A DNA stretch of 64,000 nucleotides from NCBI RefSeq assembly GCF_900110105.1, contig NZ_FOCL01000014.1, forward strand, positions 104,462 to 168,461. The letters are read 5' to 3'. Shown here piece by piece: positions 44,726-52,576 of this stretch. Both the position numbers and the translations under genes were made by a program. The DNA is from Mucilaginibacter gossypiicola. Lineage in GTDB: Bacteria > Bacteroidota > Bacteroidia > Sphingobacteriales > Sphingobacteriaceae. The number at the start of each line of letters is the position of its first letter. The stretch's first letter is position 1. Below the pieces are notes generated by a model, which was not told where the DNA came from, did not search any database, and saw only the letters and a list, made by a program, of their open reading frames with translations.

Positions 44726-45613
44726 TTATTTCTGCCTGAAACTATCCCCAATAAATGCCAATGCATCAGTAATACCGGTGCGCCAGTACGTCCAGGTATG
44801 GGCACCGTCGCGGATGCGGAATTCATGGGGCACTTTCTTTTCGGTTAGAGCGATATGCAGCAGGCTGTTGCCTTTGCTCAGGGCATCATCATCACCGCAA
44901 TCAATCCAAAAGCGTACCTTACTAAGCTCATCGGCCGATTTACTTTGTACCAAACCCAGTATTGAGTTAGCCTGCCAGGTAGCATTAAGGCGTTCCTTTC
45001 CTTTAAGATCGGGTCCGAATACTTTGCTGTAGGCTTCTTTCCAGCGTTCATCGGTTACAGCCATAAAATCATCATCGGTACGTACTGCTGCACTCAAAGC
45101 CGCTGCTGCCGAGAACATATCCGGGTGTTTAATACTGTACTCGAGCGTGCCGAAGCCGCCCATCGAAAGACCGGCCACTCCGCGATATTGTTTAGTGCTT
45201 TTTATGCGGAATTCGCTTTCAATAGCAGGGATAAACTCTTTGAAAAAGAAATCCTCATAGCTTTGTTTTCCATTGTAAGCGTTGATATACCAGCTTTTGC
45301 CAGCATCAGGCATCACAATAATCATAGGGGGAATAGTACCATCAGCTATAGCTTTATCGGCATAACGGTTAACTTCGCCAAACTGGAGCCAGCCGGTATG
45401 GTCGTCACCGTAGCCATGCAACAGGTATACCACAGGGTAGGTACGGTTGGATGTTTCATAATCGGCGGGCAGGTAAACTGCGTATTTTACGTTATGATTT
45501 AAAATATCGCTTTTTACGTACTGCTCCTCAATCACCTTACCGGTAGTTTGCGCAAATGCGTTTACCGAAATCACCAACAAACAAAGCAGCAGGATCCTTT
45601 TTATGGTACTCAT
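44726..45613 (-). CDS. Secreted esterase D-type alpha/beta hydrolase (tandem copy A)
   Basis: A 295-residue secreted hydrolase of the putative esterase (PF00756-like) group, which includes S-formylglutathione hydrolases, feruloyl esterases and mycolyltransferases. The signal peptide ends near residue 22 (VNAFAQ). The nucleophile is S150 in AGLSMGGFG, the oxyanion region is VVYLLHGYGDDHTGW, the acid is probably in WIDCGDDDAL, and the His is in RDGAHTWTYW. It is a close paralogue of the next gene upstream, 101 bp away. An acetyl- or feruloyl-type carbohydrate esterase role fits the glycan-degrading genome, but the substrate is not shown. Confidence 0.88.
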   Translation of the reverse strand: MSTIKRILLLCLLVISVNAFAQTTGKVIEEQYVKSDILNHNVKYAVYLPADYETSNRTYPVVYLLHGYGDDHTGWLQFGEVNRYADKAIADGTIPPMIIVMPDAGKSWYINAYNGKQSYEDFFFKEFIPAIESEFRIKSTKQYRGVAGLSMGGFGTLEYSIKHPDMFSAAAALSAAVRTDDDFMAVTDERWKEAYSKVFGPDLKGKERLNATWQANSILGLVQSKSADELSKVRFWIDCGDDDALSKGNSLLHIALTEKKVPHEFRIRDGAHTWTYWRTGITDALAFIGDSFRQK

Positions 45614-45662
45614 ATTATTATTTCTTTAATTAAATCATCAAATGCACATACGACGTTTATTT

Positions 45663-45706
45663 GCATATCTGCACACCTGAAATCTGCACATTCGCATATC
45701 TGCACA
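45663..45706. repeat. Direct repeat GCATATCTGCACA in the esterase spacer
   Basis: A perfect 13-bp repeat occurs at 45663-45675 and 45694-45706, with further ATCTGCACA and TGCACATA variants between and around. It lies between the duplicated esterase genes. Confidence 0.55.
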
Positions 45707-45714
45707 TCCAAAAA

Positions 45715-46599
45715 TTATTTCTGCCGGAAGCTATCCCCAATAAATGACAGGGCATTAATGATGCCTGTGCGCCAGTAAGTCCAGGTATGGGCACCATCGC
45801 GCACGCGAAATTCATGCGGTACGCTTTTTTCGGTAAGTGCTATATGTAGCAGGCAGTTGCCTTTGCTCAGGAAATCATCGTCGCCGCAATCTATCCAGTA
45901 TCTTACGGCTTTCAAGTCATCCGTGGTTTTGGTTTGCACCAGGTTTAAAACCGAATTGTTTTGCCAGGCATTGTTAACCCTGTCTTTACCTTTTAAACCG
46001 CGGCCATAAAGCTGCGCGAATATTTTATCATAAGTATCATCAGGGGTACTGATAAGCTGATCATCCGGGAAAACTGCAGCACTTAAGGCAGCTCCCGCCG
46101 CAAACAGATCAGGGTGTTTAAGCGTATAGATCAGCGTTCCATAACCACCCATCGAAAGACCTGCTATACCGCGATACTTTTTTTCGGCCTTAATGCGTAA
46201 TACCTTTTCGATATGCGGCATAAATTCTTTGAAAAAAAAGTCTTCGTATTTCTCCTTGCCATCGTATGAGTTGATGTACCAGCTCGAATCGGCATTGGGC
46301 ATTACAATGATCATCGGCGGGATAGTACCATCGGCAATGGCTTTATCAGCGTAGCGGTTAACCTCGCCAAATTGCAGCCAGCCGGTATGATCGTCGGTAT
46401 AGCCGTGCAGCAGATAAACAACAGGATAAGTCCGGTTAGCGCTTTCATAATCAGGAGGGAGGTAAACGGCATAGTTTACGTTACGCTTTAAGATCTTGCT
46501 TTTTATGTTTTGTTCTTCAAGCACCTTGCCTTGCTGTGCAAACAAGCTGAAACTGCTTATCAGCAGCAGAATTAAAAAAGCCGGTTTTATCATTCTCAT
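45715..46599 (-). CDS. Secreted esterase D-type alpha/beta hydrolase (tandem copy B)
   Basis: A 294-residue paralogue of the downstream gene. Long blocks are identical (for example TGWLQFGEVNRYADKAIADG and MPPMII-like segments), so they arose by tandem duplication. The signal peptide ends near 21 (FSLFAQ). The catalytic Ser149 lies in AGLSMGGYG, with the Asp region in WIDCGDDDFL and the His in RDGAHTWTYW. Differences cluster in the segment after the nucleophile (FPDDQLISTPDDTYDKIF against RTDDDFMAVTDERWKEAY), which suggests altered substrate contacts. It lies 18 bp from the phosphodiesterase gene upstream. Confidence 0.88.
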   Translation of the reverse strand: MRMIKPAFLILLLISSFSLFAQQGKVLEEQNIKSKILKRNVNYAVYLPPDYESANRTYPVVYLLHGYTDDHTGWLQFGEVNRYADKAIADGTIPPMIIVMPNADSSWYINSYDGKEKYEDFFFKEFMPHIEKVLRIKAEKKYRGIAGLSMGGYGTLIYTLKHPDLFAAGAALSAAVFPDDQLISTPDDTYDKIFAQLYGRGLKGKDRVNNAWQNNSVLNLVQTKTTDDLKAVRYWIDCGDDDFLSKGNCLLHIALTEKSVPHEFRVRDGAHTWTYWRTGIINALSFIGDSFRQK

Positions 46600-46617
46600 A
46601 GTCCAGATTTTTAGGTT

Positions 46618-47580
46618 TTAAAAATTAAGCGCTTTGCCCTGTTGCGGGTATATCAGGTTTAACTGTAATTTGTTAGCAGCCTTTAGCTGGGTTTTGATTT
46701 TGCTGATGCTGGTAACAGGTGGTTTTAAATGTGTTACTACGATATTTAAACCTTTGACGGCATCGGCGCCGGTAATCGTCGCAAGTTTGTCCATCTCGGT
46801 CATCAGCCATTTCGGGGTAAGGTGACCGAACAAGGTTTTATCAGGCTGCTCATTGGGGAAGGATACTTCTATTAAAATAGCCTTCAGTTTTTTGCCTTTT
46901 ACCAGCTGCGCAACAGCTTGCCACAGGTTTTGCAGGTTGTTGCTTTTTTCAATTTCATCAGGACCGGTATCGCCCAGGTAAAGTAAGTAATTGTCGTTAC
47001 TATTTACCAAAAAAGCAGTGCTGGTTAAATTGGAATGGCTTAAAGGAAAGGCCTGAACCTTAAGTTCGGTGTTTTCGATAGCGGTTTCTGTGCCGGGTTC
47101 CAATACTTTATAGTGGTATTTTTTGAGTGCGGGTGTTTCGCCCTGGTCGGCAAAATTGGCCCAGCTTTTCCAGGTAAAGTAATGGGTTTTTACGGTTTCA
47201 ATACAATCATTAAGTGCGTAGATGTTTTTGGTACTATCTTCCGGCGAGTTAATGATAAGCCCTGCAATATGGTCAAGGTGCGAGTGGGAGATGAAATAGC
47301 CTTTGATATACTGCCTGAGCACAGTGCTTGCAGGCACATTAAAGGTTTTATTAGCCACAGCCTTTTCAATACCGTAATGTACGGTACCGGCATCAAGGCA
47401 GATATAGTTGTTACTGCCTGCAGGGGCAAGCATATAAGCCGATAGGTTGCTTTCATCAATGCCTCCAAGCACGCCTAACGGAACCAGTTTAAAAGCCGTG
47501 CCCTTTGAAGTTTGCGCTAATACAATTACAGGAAACAGGAAAATATATAAAAACGGCAGTAATTTACGCTTGAGGTTCAT
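46618..47580 (-). CDS. cpdP: Class II 3',5'-cyclic-nucleotide phosphodiesterase (CpdP-like)
   Basis: A 320-residue exported metallohydrolase of the PDEase II family, which hydrolyses cAMP/cGMP and has a metallo-beta-lactamase fold. The signal peptide ends near 23 (VIVLAQ). The zinc motif HSHLDH is at 99-104, with LGDTGPDE and THLKPP supplying further ligands. ILIEVSFPNEQPDKTLFGHL is the PDEase II signature. It is likely periplasmic, as in Vibrio fischeri CpdP, and would act on extracellular cyclic nucleotides. It leads a three-gene minus-strand run with the two esterases. Confidence 0.9.
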   Translation of the reverse strand: MNLKRKLLPFLYIFLFPVIVLAQTSKGTAFKLVPLGVLGGIDESNLSAYMLAPAGSNNYICLDAGTVHYGIEKAVANKTFNVPASTVLRQYIKGYFISHSHLDHIAGLIINSPEDSTKNIYALNDCIETVKTHYFTWKSWANFADQGETPALKKYHYKVLEPGTETAIENTELKVQAFPLSHSNLTSTAFLVNSNDNYLLYLGDTGPDEIEKSNNLQNLWQAVAQLVKGKKLKAILIEVSFPNEQPDKTLFGHLTPKWLMTEMDKLATITGADAVKGLNIVVTHLKPPVTSISKIKTQLKAANKLQLNLIYPQQGKALNF

Positions 47581-47671
47581 TTTAGGCAGATTTAGCTTTA
47601 ATATGCTACGCTACTAAATTAAGGATATGCCTAAATAATCAAAGTAAAATGCCGCCTGTTTTTATGAACAC

Positions 47672-47839
47672 TTACATTACGTAACGTGTTTTAAGGCACC
47701 GCTCACAGAAAAATTTCCTTATCGGAAGCCAAAATAGGGTGGCTTTTAACAACAGGCCGCGTTTACGCCTGATTTTTAAGGGCTCATTACATTTTTTGCA
47801 CATGTAAACCGCGCGTGGGGTATCTCTTACAATTTCCAT
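47672..47839 (-). CDS. Small zinc-ribbon-like protein
   Basis: A 55-residue basic protein starting at ATG 47839 (MEIVRDTPRAVYMCKKC). Two CxxC knuckles, MCKKCNEPLKIRRKRG and FFCERCLKTRY, are about 30 residues apart, as in zinc ribbons. The segment between is basic and hydrophobic (LLLKATLFWLPIRK). It is too short for firm recognition and I know no named family, but the two CxxC pairs make chance unlikely. Confidence 0.55.
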   Translation of the reverse strand: MEIVRDTPRAVYMCKKCNEPLKIRRKRGLLLKATLFWLPIRKFFCERCLKTRYVM

Positions 47840-47930
47840 TGTCAGGGGTATCAATAGTTTGCTGTAAAATTAAAAGTTTAGGCTATTTAAACGAAAGTTT
47901 ACAGATTTTGGTTACCCCCTTTTTGGAATT

Positions 47931-49025
47931 TTATTCTGTTTTCATTGCCTTTGCTGCAGATTTCTTGTATTCATAATCGCCACCTAACAAATATCCCCAT
48001 GGCTTAAGCGTTTCAATGCGGTCAAATATGATCTTGAATATGGCGATAACCGGAATAGAAAGGAACATGCCCGAAAGCCCCCAGATCATTTCGCCCAAAA
48101 TGATGCCAATAAAGGAGATGAGTGCATTAAGCCTAACCTTAGATCCAACTATGGTAGGCAGCAAAAAGTTAGCATCAACCGCGTGAATACCGATGACACT
48201 CACGGCCACGGCAATGGTATTGCTGATACTGCCGGTAGCAAAAGTTATCACCGTACTTAACAGCAACGCAGTGAAAATACCGATGTAAGGTATAATATTG
48301 AATAGCCCTACTATGATGCCCAGCAAGGCAGCATATTTTATACCTATCATCCAAAAAACTGTAATAGCAACACCGGCAACTATCACCATCTCTAATAACA
48401 GACCTAATATGTATTGCCTTAAAATGCTTTGTATATTTTCAACAATATCCATTACCACGTGCTCATTTTCATCCCTGAAAACCCACACTATAAAACGGAT
48501 GAGCAAGCGCCTGTATAGTAGTATGAAAAAGGTAAAGATAAGGATGAACACATAGAACAGCATAAGCGATGAAATTGCCCCGAAAGTGGTTCCCAATACA
48601 TCGGTGCCTGATTCCATCAGTTTTTTAGCCGTATCGTCAACATAGGCCATTTGTTTGGCTGCGTTAACATGAAAAGCATGCTGGATCCATTCCTGAAGGT
48701 CTTGTATTGATTGTTTTACCTGTTTTTGGAGCATAGGCCAGTCGTTGGCCATGTTTGAGATCTGTGACCCCACCAGGTACAGGATCCCTCCGATAACGCC
48801 TATCAATAACAATATAGAAACCAGTGATGCCATACTGCGGGGCAACCTGAGCTTACTTTCCAGAAAGTTACAAACCGGGAGTAACAGAATAGCGAAGATG
48901 AAGCCAAAGATCATCGGATCAAGCAAATCTTTACCCATAATAACCAGGTACCCCAGGGCCATAAAACCAATAAGTACTAAAGCAAGACGTTCGTAAAATG
49001 GTGCGATGAGTTTTTTTGTTGGCAT
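47931..49025 (-). CDS. AI-2E family membrane transporter/permease
   Basis: A 364-residue membrane protein of the AI-2E (PerM/TqsA-like) family with about eight TM segments. ATG 49025 is chosen; a GTG at 49064 would add 13 residues. Family features are the N-terminal LVIMGKDLLDPMIFGFIFAILLLP, a central amphipathic region (WPMLQKQVKQSIQDLQEW), and the C-terminal GIIVGLFNIIPYIGIFTALL with GIILGEMIWGLSGMFLSIPV. Members export small molecules or act as Na+/H+ antiporters; substrate is not predictable. Confidence 0.9.
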   Translation of the reverse strand: MPTKKLIAPFYERLALVLIGFMALGYLVIMGKDLLDPMIFGFIFAILLLPVCNFLESKLRLPRSMASLVSILLLIGVIGGILYLVGSQISNMANDWPMLQKQVKQSIQDLQEWIQHAFHVNAAKQMAYVDDTAKKLMESGTDVLGTTFGAISSLMLFYVFILIFTFFILLYRRLLIRFIVWVFRDENEHVVMDIVENIQSILRQYILGLLLEMVIVAGVAITVFWMIGIKYAALLGIIVGLFNIIPYIGIFTALLLSTVITFATGSISNTIAVAVSVIGIHAVDANFLLPTIVGSKVRLNALISFIGIILGEMIWGLSGMFLSIPVIAIFKIIFDRIETLKPWGYLLGGDYEYKKSAAKAMKTE

Positions 49026-49303
49026 ACGGGCAAATGTTGGGGGTATTTTATGATGGCTTAACACGTAAGCTTTTCAGATGTTTTGAAGATAGGAAATAAT
49101 TGGGAACTGACGGGCGGAAAACGCGAAACGTTTAAAATATTGATACTCCTGGATTTAGCAGCAGTTGCAGTTTTAAGTAGCAGTTTTAACTATGATAATA
49201 GTATAGACAACAAACTGCCACTTGCTCCTGCCGCTGCTACTCGTTTTATGTTTTGGCAAATATTTTGCATTGTAATAATATCATTTACTTTAAAATCAAC
49301 ATT

Positions 49304-49480
49304 ATGGCAAAGTATTCAGAAAAAGCCGGAGAAAAGGTTGAGAAAACCATGCACGAAATGAAAGAAGGCAAGCTTAAGAGTGGTAGCGGTAAAAAGGTAA
49401 CCAGTAAAAAACAGGCTATTGCAATAGGCCTTTCCGAAGCAAGAAAAGAGGGTGCCAAAGTGCCTAAAAAGAAAAGTTAA
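49304..49480 (+). CDS. DUF6496 small basic protein
   Basis: A 58-residue protein, start ATG 49304. It is almost wholly made of the DUF6496 pattern: KVEKTMHEMKEGKLKSG then GKKVTSKKQAIAIGLSEARK and GAKVPKKK. It is highly basic and widespread in bacteria; a nucleic-acid-associated or stress role is often guessed but not shown. Two longer overlapping frames at 49083 and 49253 are not credible as its start. Confidence 0.85.
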   Translation: MAKYSEKAGEKVEKTMHEMKEGKLKSGSGKKVTSKKQAIAIGLSEARKEGAKVPKKKS

Positions 49481-49494
49481 TAAAAGGCTCAACG

Positions 49495-49540
49495 CACGGG
49501 CTCAATGAAACAACAGCAAGCTTCTTTCATTGAGCCCGTG
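49495..49540. terminator. Long perfect hairpin between convergent genes
   Basis: CACGGGCTCAATGAAA (49495-49510) pairs perfectly with TTTCATTGAGCCCGTG (49525-49540), a 16-bp stem with a 14-nt loop. There is no strong T tract after it, so it may act as a bidirectional transcript end or as mRNA protection for both genes. Confidence 0.6.
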
Positions 49541-49548
49541 TTAGGTAC

Positions 49549-50061
49549 TTACTTAGTTTTATTAAAATCGGAAGTCATCCAATCGGCTAATTTGCCGTCC
49601 TTATCAATTTTGGTAAGTTTGTTGAGCAGACTATTGTTTTTATGATCTGTTTCAACAACGTATTTATCAATCACAGCCTTTACCCCGGCCTGATTGGCCT
49701 TGTTTTTATCAAACGCTGTTTTGTTTTGAAGTGCGTATTTGGTATAACCGCCCATAAAGGTCATTAGCAGCTGCGGATTCTTTTCCGTCATTTTGGCTAC
49801 GCTGCCGTTAATTTCAATGCTAACTGTAGGGCTGCCCTGAATCCATTTCATTAAAAAAACATTAGTCTCCATGCGTTTTTGTTCTTCAAGCGGCCATGGT
49901 GTATCTTGAAGCCAGTCAATACCTTTTATAACATCGTCCTCGTATTTGCCATAGTCGGCTTTTTCTTTCAGGGTGTAGTTTTCAGGTACATGGAAAGTTT
50001 GGGCTTTTGTTTTGAAGCTAAAAGCGACAACGGCTAAAAGCAGGATAATAATTTTCTTCAT
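49549..50061 (-). CDS. Hypothetical secreted protein
   Basis: A 170-residue protein with a signal peptide (MKKIIILLLAVVAFSFKTKAQ). The mature part is alpha-helical with ENYTLKEKADYGKYEDDVIK and a run LMTFMGGYTKYALQNK. No enzyme motif is seen and the family is not recognised, although similar small secreted proteins are common in this group. It lies 24 bp after the Gfo/Idh/MocA gene on the same strand and may be cotranscribed. Confidence 0.7.
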   Translation of the reverse strand: MKKIIILLLAVVAFSFKTKAQTFHVPENYTLKEKADYGKYEDDVIKGIDWLQDTPWPLEEQKRMETNVFLMKWIQGSPTVSIEINGSVAKMTEKNPQLLMTFMGGYTKYALQNKTAFDKNKANQAGVKAVIDKYVVETDHKNNSLLNKLTKIDKDGKLADWMTSDFNKTK

Positions 50062-50085
50062 TGTGATTGGGTAAGGTAAAGGTAA

Positions 50086-51066
50086 TTAGCTATTTTTTAA
50101 TGTAAAGGAGTCGATGATATCCATCAGCGTCACGGCGTCATCGATAGGGCAGGGATTGGGGCCTTCGCCCTTAAAGTAAGCCACTATTTTAGTTATAAAC
50201 GGTTGCTGGATATGTTCGGGATGGGTAATGGTTATGGTTTCTTCTTCTGTATCAGTTTTCCAGCTGATGTAATTACCAAAAAACGGGAACGTTATTTTTC
50301 CTTTTGTGCCGATGATTTCGCAGGTATCGGTAGTTTCACTTTCAGCAACGTTGAAACACCATGATCCGTTTACCACTACTTTGTTTTTGAACAGGATTTG
50401 CCCGCAAACATGATCATCGGCAGGAGTTGCGCCAGATTGGTTGAGCGAAAAGCCGTGGTACATTTCAGGTTCGCCAAAGTAGTATAACATCAAATCGAGC
50501 TGGTGAGGGGCGAGGTCATGGAAATAACCGCCACCAGATAGCTCGGGCTGCACGCGCCAGTTGGTTTCCACATCGGCAACCAAACCGGGTTTACGGCTTT
50601 GCCACATCCTGATCTGCACTGTGCGGATGTCGCCTACCACCCGCGTATCAATCAATTCCTTAACCTTTAAAAACATAGGCAGGGCCCTGCGGTAATGTGC
50701 AACCGTAAGTTTTGAATTGCCCTCTTTTACAGCCACCGCCATAGCCTTTGCTTCGGCCGAATTACGGGTTACCGGTTTTTCAACGTATACATTAAATCCC
50801 TTTTTTAAAGCGGTAACGGCGTACTCGAGATGAGAAGCCGGGGGGGTAGCTATATAGACGGCGTTGAGCTCGGGATCGCTCAATAGCTCATCGGCATCGC
50901 TGTACCATTTGCCTACGCCATGTCGCGCCGCATAATCGGCTGCCTTTTCCGCGTCGCGGCGCATAACGGCCACCAGATTACTGCCTGCCACTTTTTTAAA
51001 TGCAGGTCCGCTTTTTTTTTCTGTTACGTTGCCGCAACCTATAATACCCCAGTTTATCGTACTCAT
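50086..51066 (-). CDS. Gfo/Idh/MocA-family NAD(P)-dependent oxidoreductase
   Basis: A 326-residue oxidoreductase. The Rossmann fingerprint is WGIIGCGNV at 6-14, followed by YIATPPASH, and the catalytic Lys lies in VEKPVTRNSAEA. The C-terminal domain shows GGGYFHDLAPHQLDLMLYYFG with the conserved D..H pair. It is cytoplasmic, as no signal peptide is seen. Members act on sugars, sugar acids or biliverdin-like compounds; the substrate is unknown. A repeat-filled gap of 311 bp separates it from the upstream aldo/keto reductase. Confidence 0.92.
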   Translation of the reverse strand: MSTINWGIIGCGNVTEKKSGPAFKKVAGSNLVAVMRRDAEKAADYAARHGVGKWYSDADELLSDPELNAVYIATPPASHLEYAVTALKKGFNVYVEKPVTRNSAEAKAMAVAVKEGNSKLTVAHYRRALPMFLKVKELIDTRVVGDIRTVQIRMWQSRKPGLVADVETNWRVQPELSGGGYFHDLAPHQLDLMLYYFGEPEMYHGFSLNQSGATPADDHVCGQILFKNKVVVNGSWCFNVAESETTDTCEIIGTKGKITFPFFGNYISWKTDTEEETITITHPEHIQQPFITKIVAYFKGEGPNPCPIDDAVTLMDIIDSFTLKNS

Positions 51067-51126
51067 ATTAGCCTTCTAAATTCCCCCCGATGGGGATTTG
51101 AAAATAGTTATTTTTTTGTACTTATA

Positions 51127-51180
51127 AAGTATCAACGTCCTCTCAAGTATCAACGTCTCCTCAAGTATCAACGTCCCCTC
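51127..51180. repeat. Three tandem 18-bp repeats
   Basis: AAGTATCAACGTCCTCTC (51127-51144) is followed without a gap by two more 18-bp units ending at 51162 and 51180; units differ only at one or two positions in the CTCTC part. They run directly into a palindrome at 51177-51206. Confidence 0.85.
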
Positions 51181-51206
51181 AGGGTCTCTCGAAGAGGACC
51201 CTGAGG
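51177..51206. repeat. AGGGTC-type palindrome
   Basis: CCTCAGGGTC (51177-51186) and GACCCTGAGG (51197-51206) are perfect 10-bp arms around TCTCGAAGAG. The same core, with the strand reversed, is present in the 49-bp repeats at 51265. Confidence 0.8.
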
Positions 51207-51264
51207 TATCCGCCAGATTTTTATGTTTAGAATTGAATAATCTTCAAGCTAAGTTGACCATAAG

Positions 51265-51362
51265 ATAATTATCAGCATCAGGGTCCTCTGCGAGAGACCC
51301 TGATGGGACAGAAATAATTATCAGCATCAGGGTCCTCTGCGAGAGACCCTGATGGGGCAGAA
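51265..51362. repeat. Two tandem 49-bp repeats each holding a palindrome
   Basis: Units 51265-51313 and 51314-51362 are identical except at one base (GGGACA against GGGGCA). Each contains perfect 10-bp arms CATCAGGGTC and GACCCTGATG around CTCTGCGAGA. The end of the second unit lies 16 bp from the aldo/keto reductase stop. Confidence 0.88.
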
Positions 51363-51377
51363 ATTCCCTCCAAGGGA

Positions 51378-52370
51378 TTATGGGGCCAAAATTTCCTCTA
51401 TCTTCGTTAACTCTTCTGTCGAAAATTGCAGGTTATCCAGTGCCTTTAAAGAATCCGATAATTGTTCTGGTCTGCTGGCGCCTATCAATACCGATGTTAC
51501 ACGTTCGTCTTTCAGAATCCAGGCCAGTGCCATTTGAGCCAGTGATTGCCCGCGTTGTACAGCCAGGCTGTTCAAATCTCTGATCTGGCTCAGGCGTTCG
51601 TCGGTAATGTGGCTTTTTTGCAGGAAGCCGGTTGGCCTTGCGGCCCTTGAATCTTCGGGGATGCCATGCAAATATTTATCAGTAAGTAAACCCTGCGCTA
51701 AGGGGGAAAAGGGGATACAGCCAACACCTTCATTTCCTAAAACATTCAGTAAACCACCTTCAACCCAGCGCTCAAACATCGAGTATTTGGGCTGATGAAT
51801 AAGGCATGGTGTGCCGAGCTCTTTCAATATCCTGATGGCTTTTGAAGCCAGTTCGGCAGGATAGTTGGAAATACCAACATAGAGGGCTTTTCCCTGGCGA
51901 ACGATCAGGTCTAACGCAGCCATGGTTTCTTCAAGCGGCGTATTCGGGTCCGGACGATGATGGTAAAAGATATCTACATAATCGAGCCCCATACGTTTAA
52001 GGCTTTGATCAAGACTGGCTACCAGGTATTTCTTTGAGCCCCAGTCGCCATACGGGCCAGGCCACATGGTATAGCCGGCTTTGCTTGATATGATGAGTTC
52101 ATCGCGGTAGTCGCGGAAATCTTCTTTCAGGATTTTGCCAAAGTTTTCTTCGGCCGAGCCTGGGGGAGGGCCGTAGTTATTGGCTAAATCAAAATGGGTG
52201 ATCCCGCTGTCAAAAGCGAGATGTAATATTTTGCGATAGTTATCAGCCACATCAACGTGACCGAAATTGTGCCAAAGGCCCAGTGAAATTGCCGGAAGTT
52301 TGATGCCACTGTTGCCACAGCGACGGTATTGCATAGTTTGATACCTGTTGGCAGATGCGATATATGTCAT
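51378..52370 (-). CDS. Aldo/keto reductase, YghZ (L-glyceraldehyde 3-phosphate reductase) type
   Basis: A 330-residue NADPH-dependent aldo/keto reductase. The N-terminus RYQTMQYRRCGNSGIKLPAI continuing to SLGLWHNFGH aligns along its whole length with E. coli YghZ as I remember it, which supports the ATG at 52370. The catalytic tetrad is visible: D in HFDLANNYGPPPGSAEE with its Tyr, K in IISSKAGYTMW, and H in DIFYHHRPDPNTP. The C-terminal SVLIGASRPEQLSDSLKAL is the NADP-binding end. YghZ reduces L-glyceraldehyde 3-phosphate and methylglyoxal. It is a single cytoplasmic gene. Confidence 0.92.
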   Translation of the reverse strand: MTYIASANRYQTMQYRRCGNSGIKLPAISLGLWHNFGHVDVADNYRKILHLAFDSGITHFDLANNYGPPPGSAEENFGKILKEDFRDYRDELIISSKAGYTMWPGPYGDWGSKKYLVASLDQSLKRMGLDYVDIFYHHRPDPNTPLEETMAALDLIVRQGKALYVGISNYPAELASKAIRILKELGTPCLIHQPKYSMFERWVEGGLLNVLGNEGVGCIPFSPLAQGLLTDKYLHGIPEDSRAARPTGFLQKSHITDERLSQIRDLNSLAVQRGQSLAQMALAWILKDERVTSVLIGASRPEQLSDSLKALDNLQFSTEELTKIEEILAP

Positions 52371-52473
52371 ATTTTAAGGTAAAGATTGGACGAGTAAAAA
52401 TAGGACTTTGAGCAGATTAAGAATGGTATTTTTGACAGTTTAATTAGGGGATTTATAATTTTTATTTCCACCA

Positions 52474-52567
52474 CGTTATTGCGAGGCACGAAGCAATCCC
52501 CGATTGGCAGAGCGGCTATGCAAGTGTCTCTGTAGAGTTTGGGATTGCTTTGTGCCTCGCAATGACG
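52474..52567. repeat. TCATTGCGAG-type dispersed inverted repeat
   Basis: CGTTATTGCGAGGCACGAAG with CAATCCC on the left pairs with GGGATTG and CTTTGTGCCTCGCAATGACG on the right, with few mismatches. It ends 10 bp before the folC stop. Confidence 0.85.
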
Positions 52568-52576
52568 TTTAAAAAA

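Noticed and set aside
49083..49361. 92-codon frame overlapping the DUF6496 gene
   Set aside because: Conflicts in frame with the strongly recognisable DUF6496 protein and has no family features.
51127..51362. Possible CRISPR array
   Set aside because: Repeats are directly adjacent without unique spacers and contain palindromes; no cas genes nearby.
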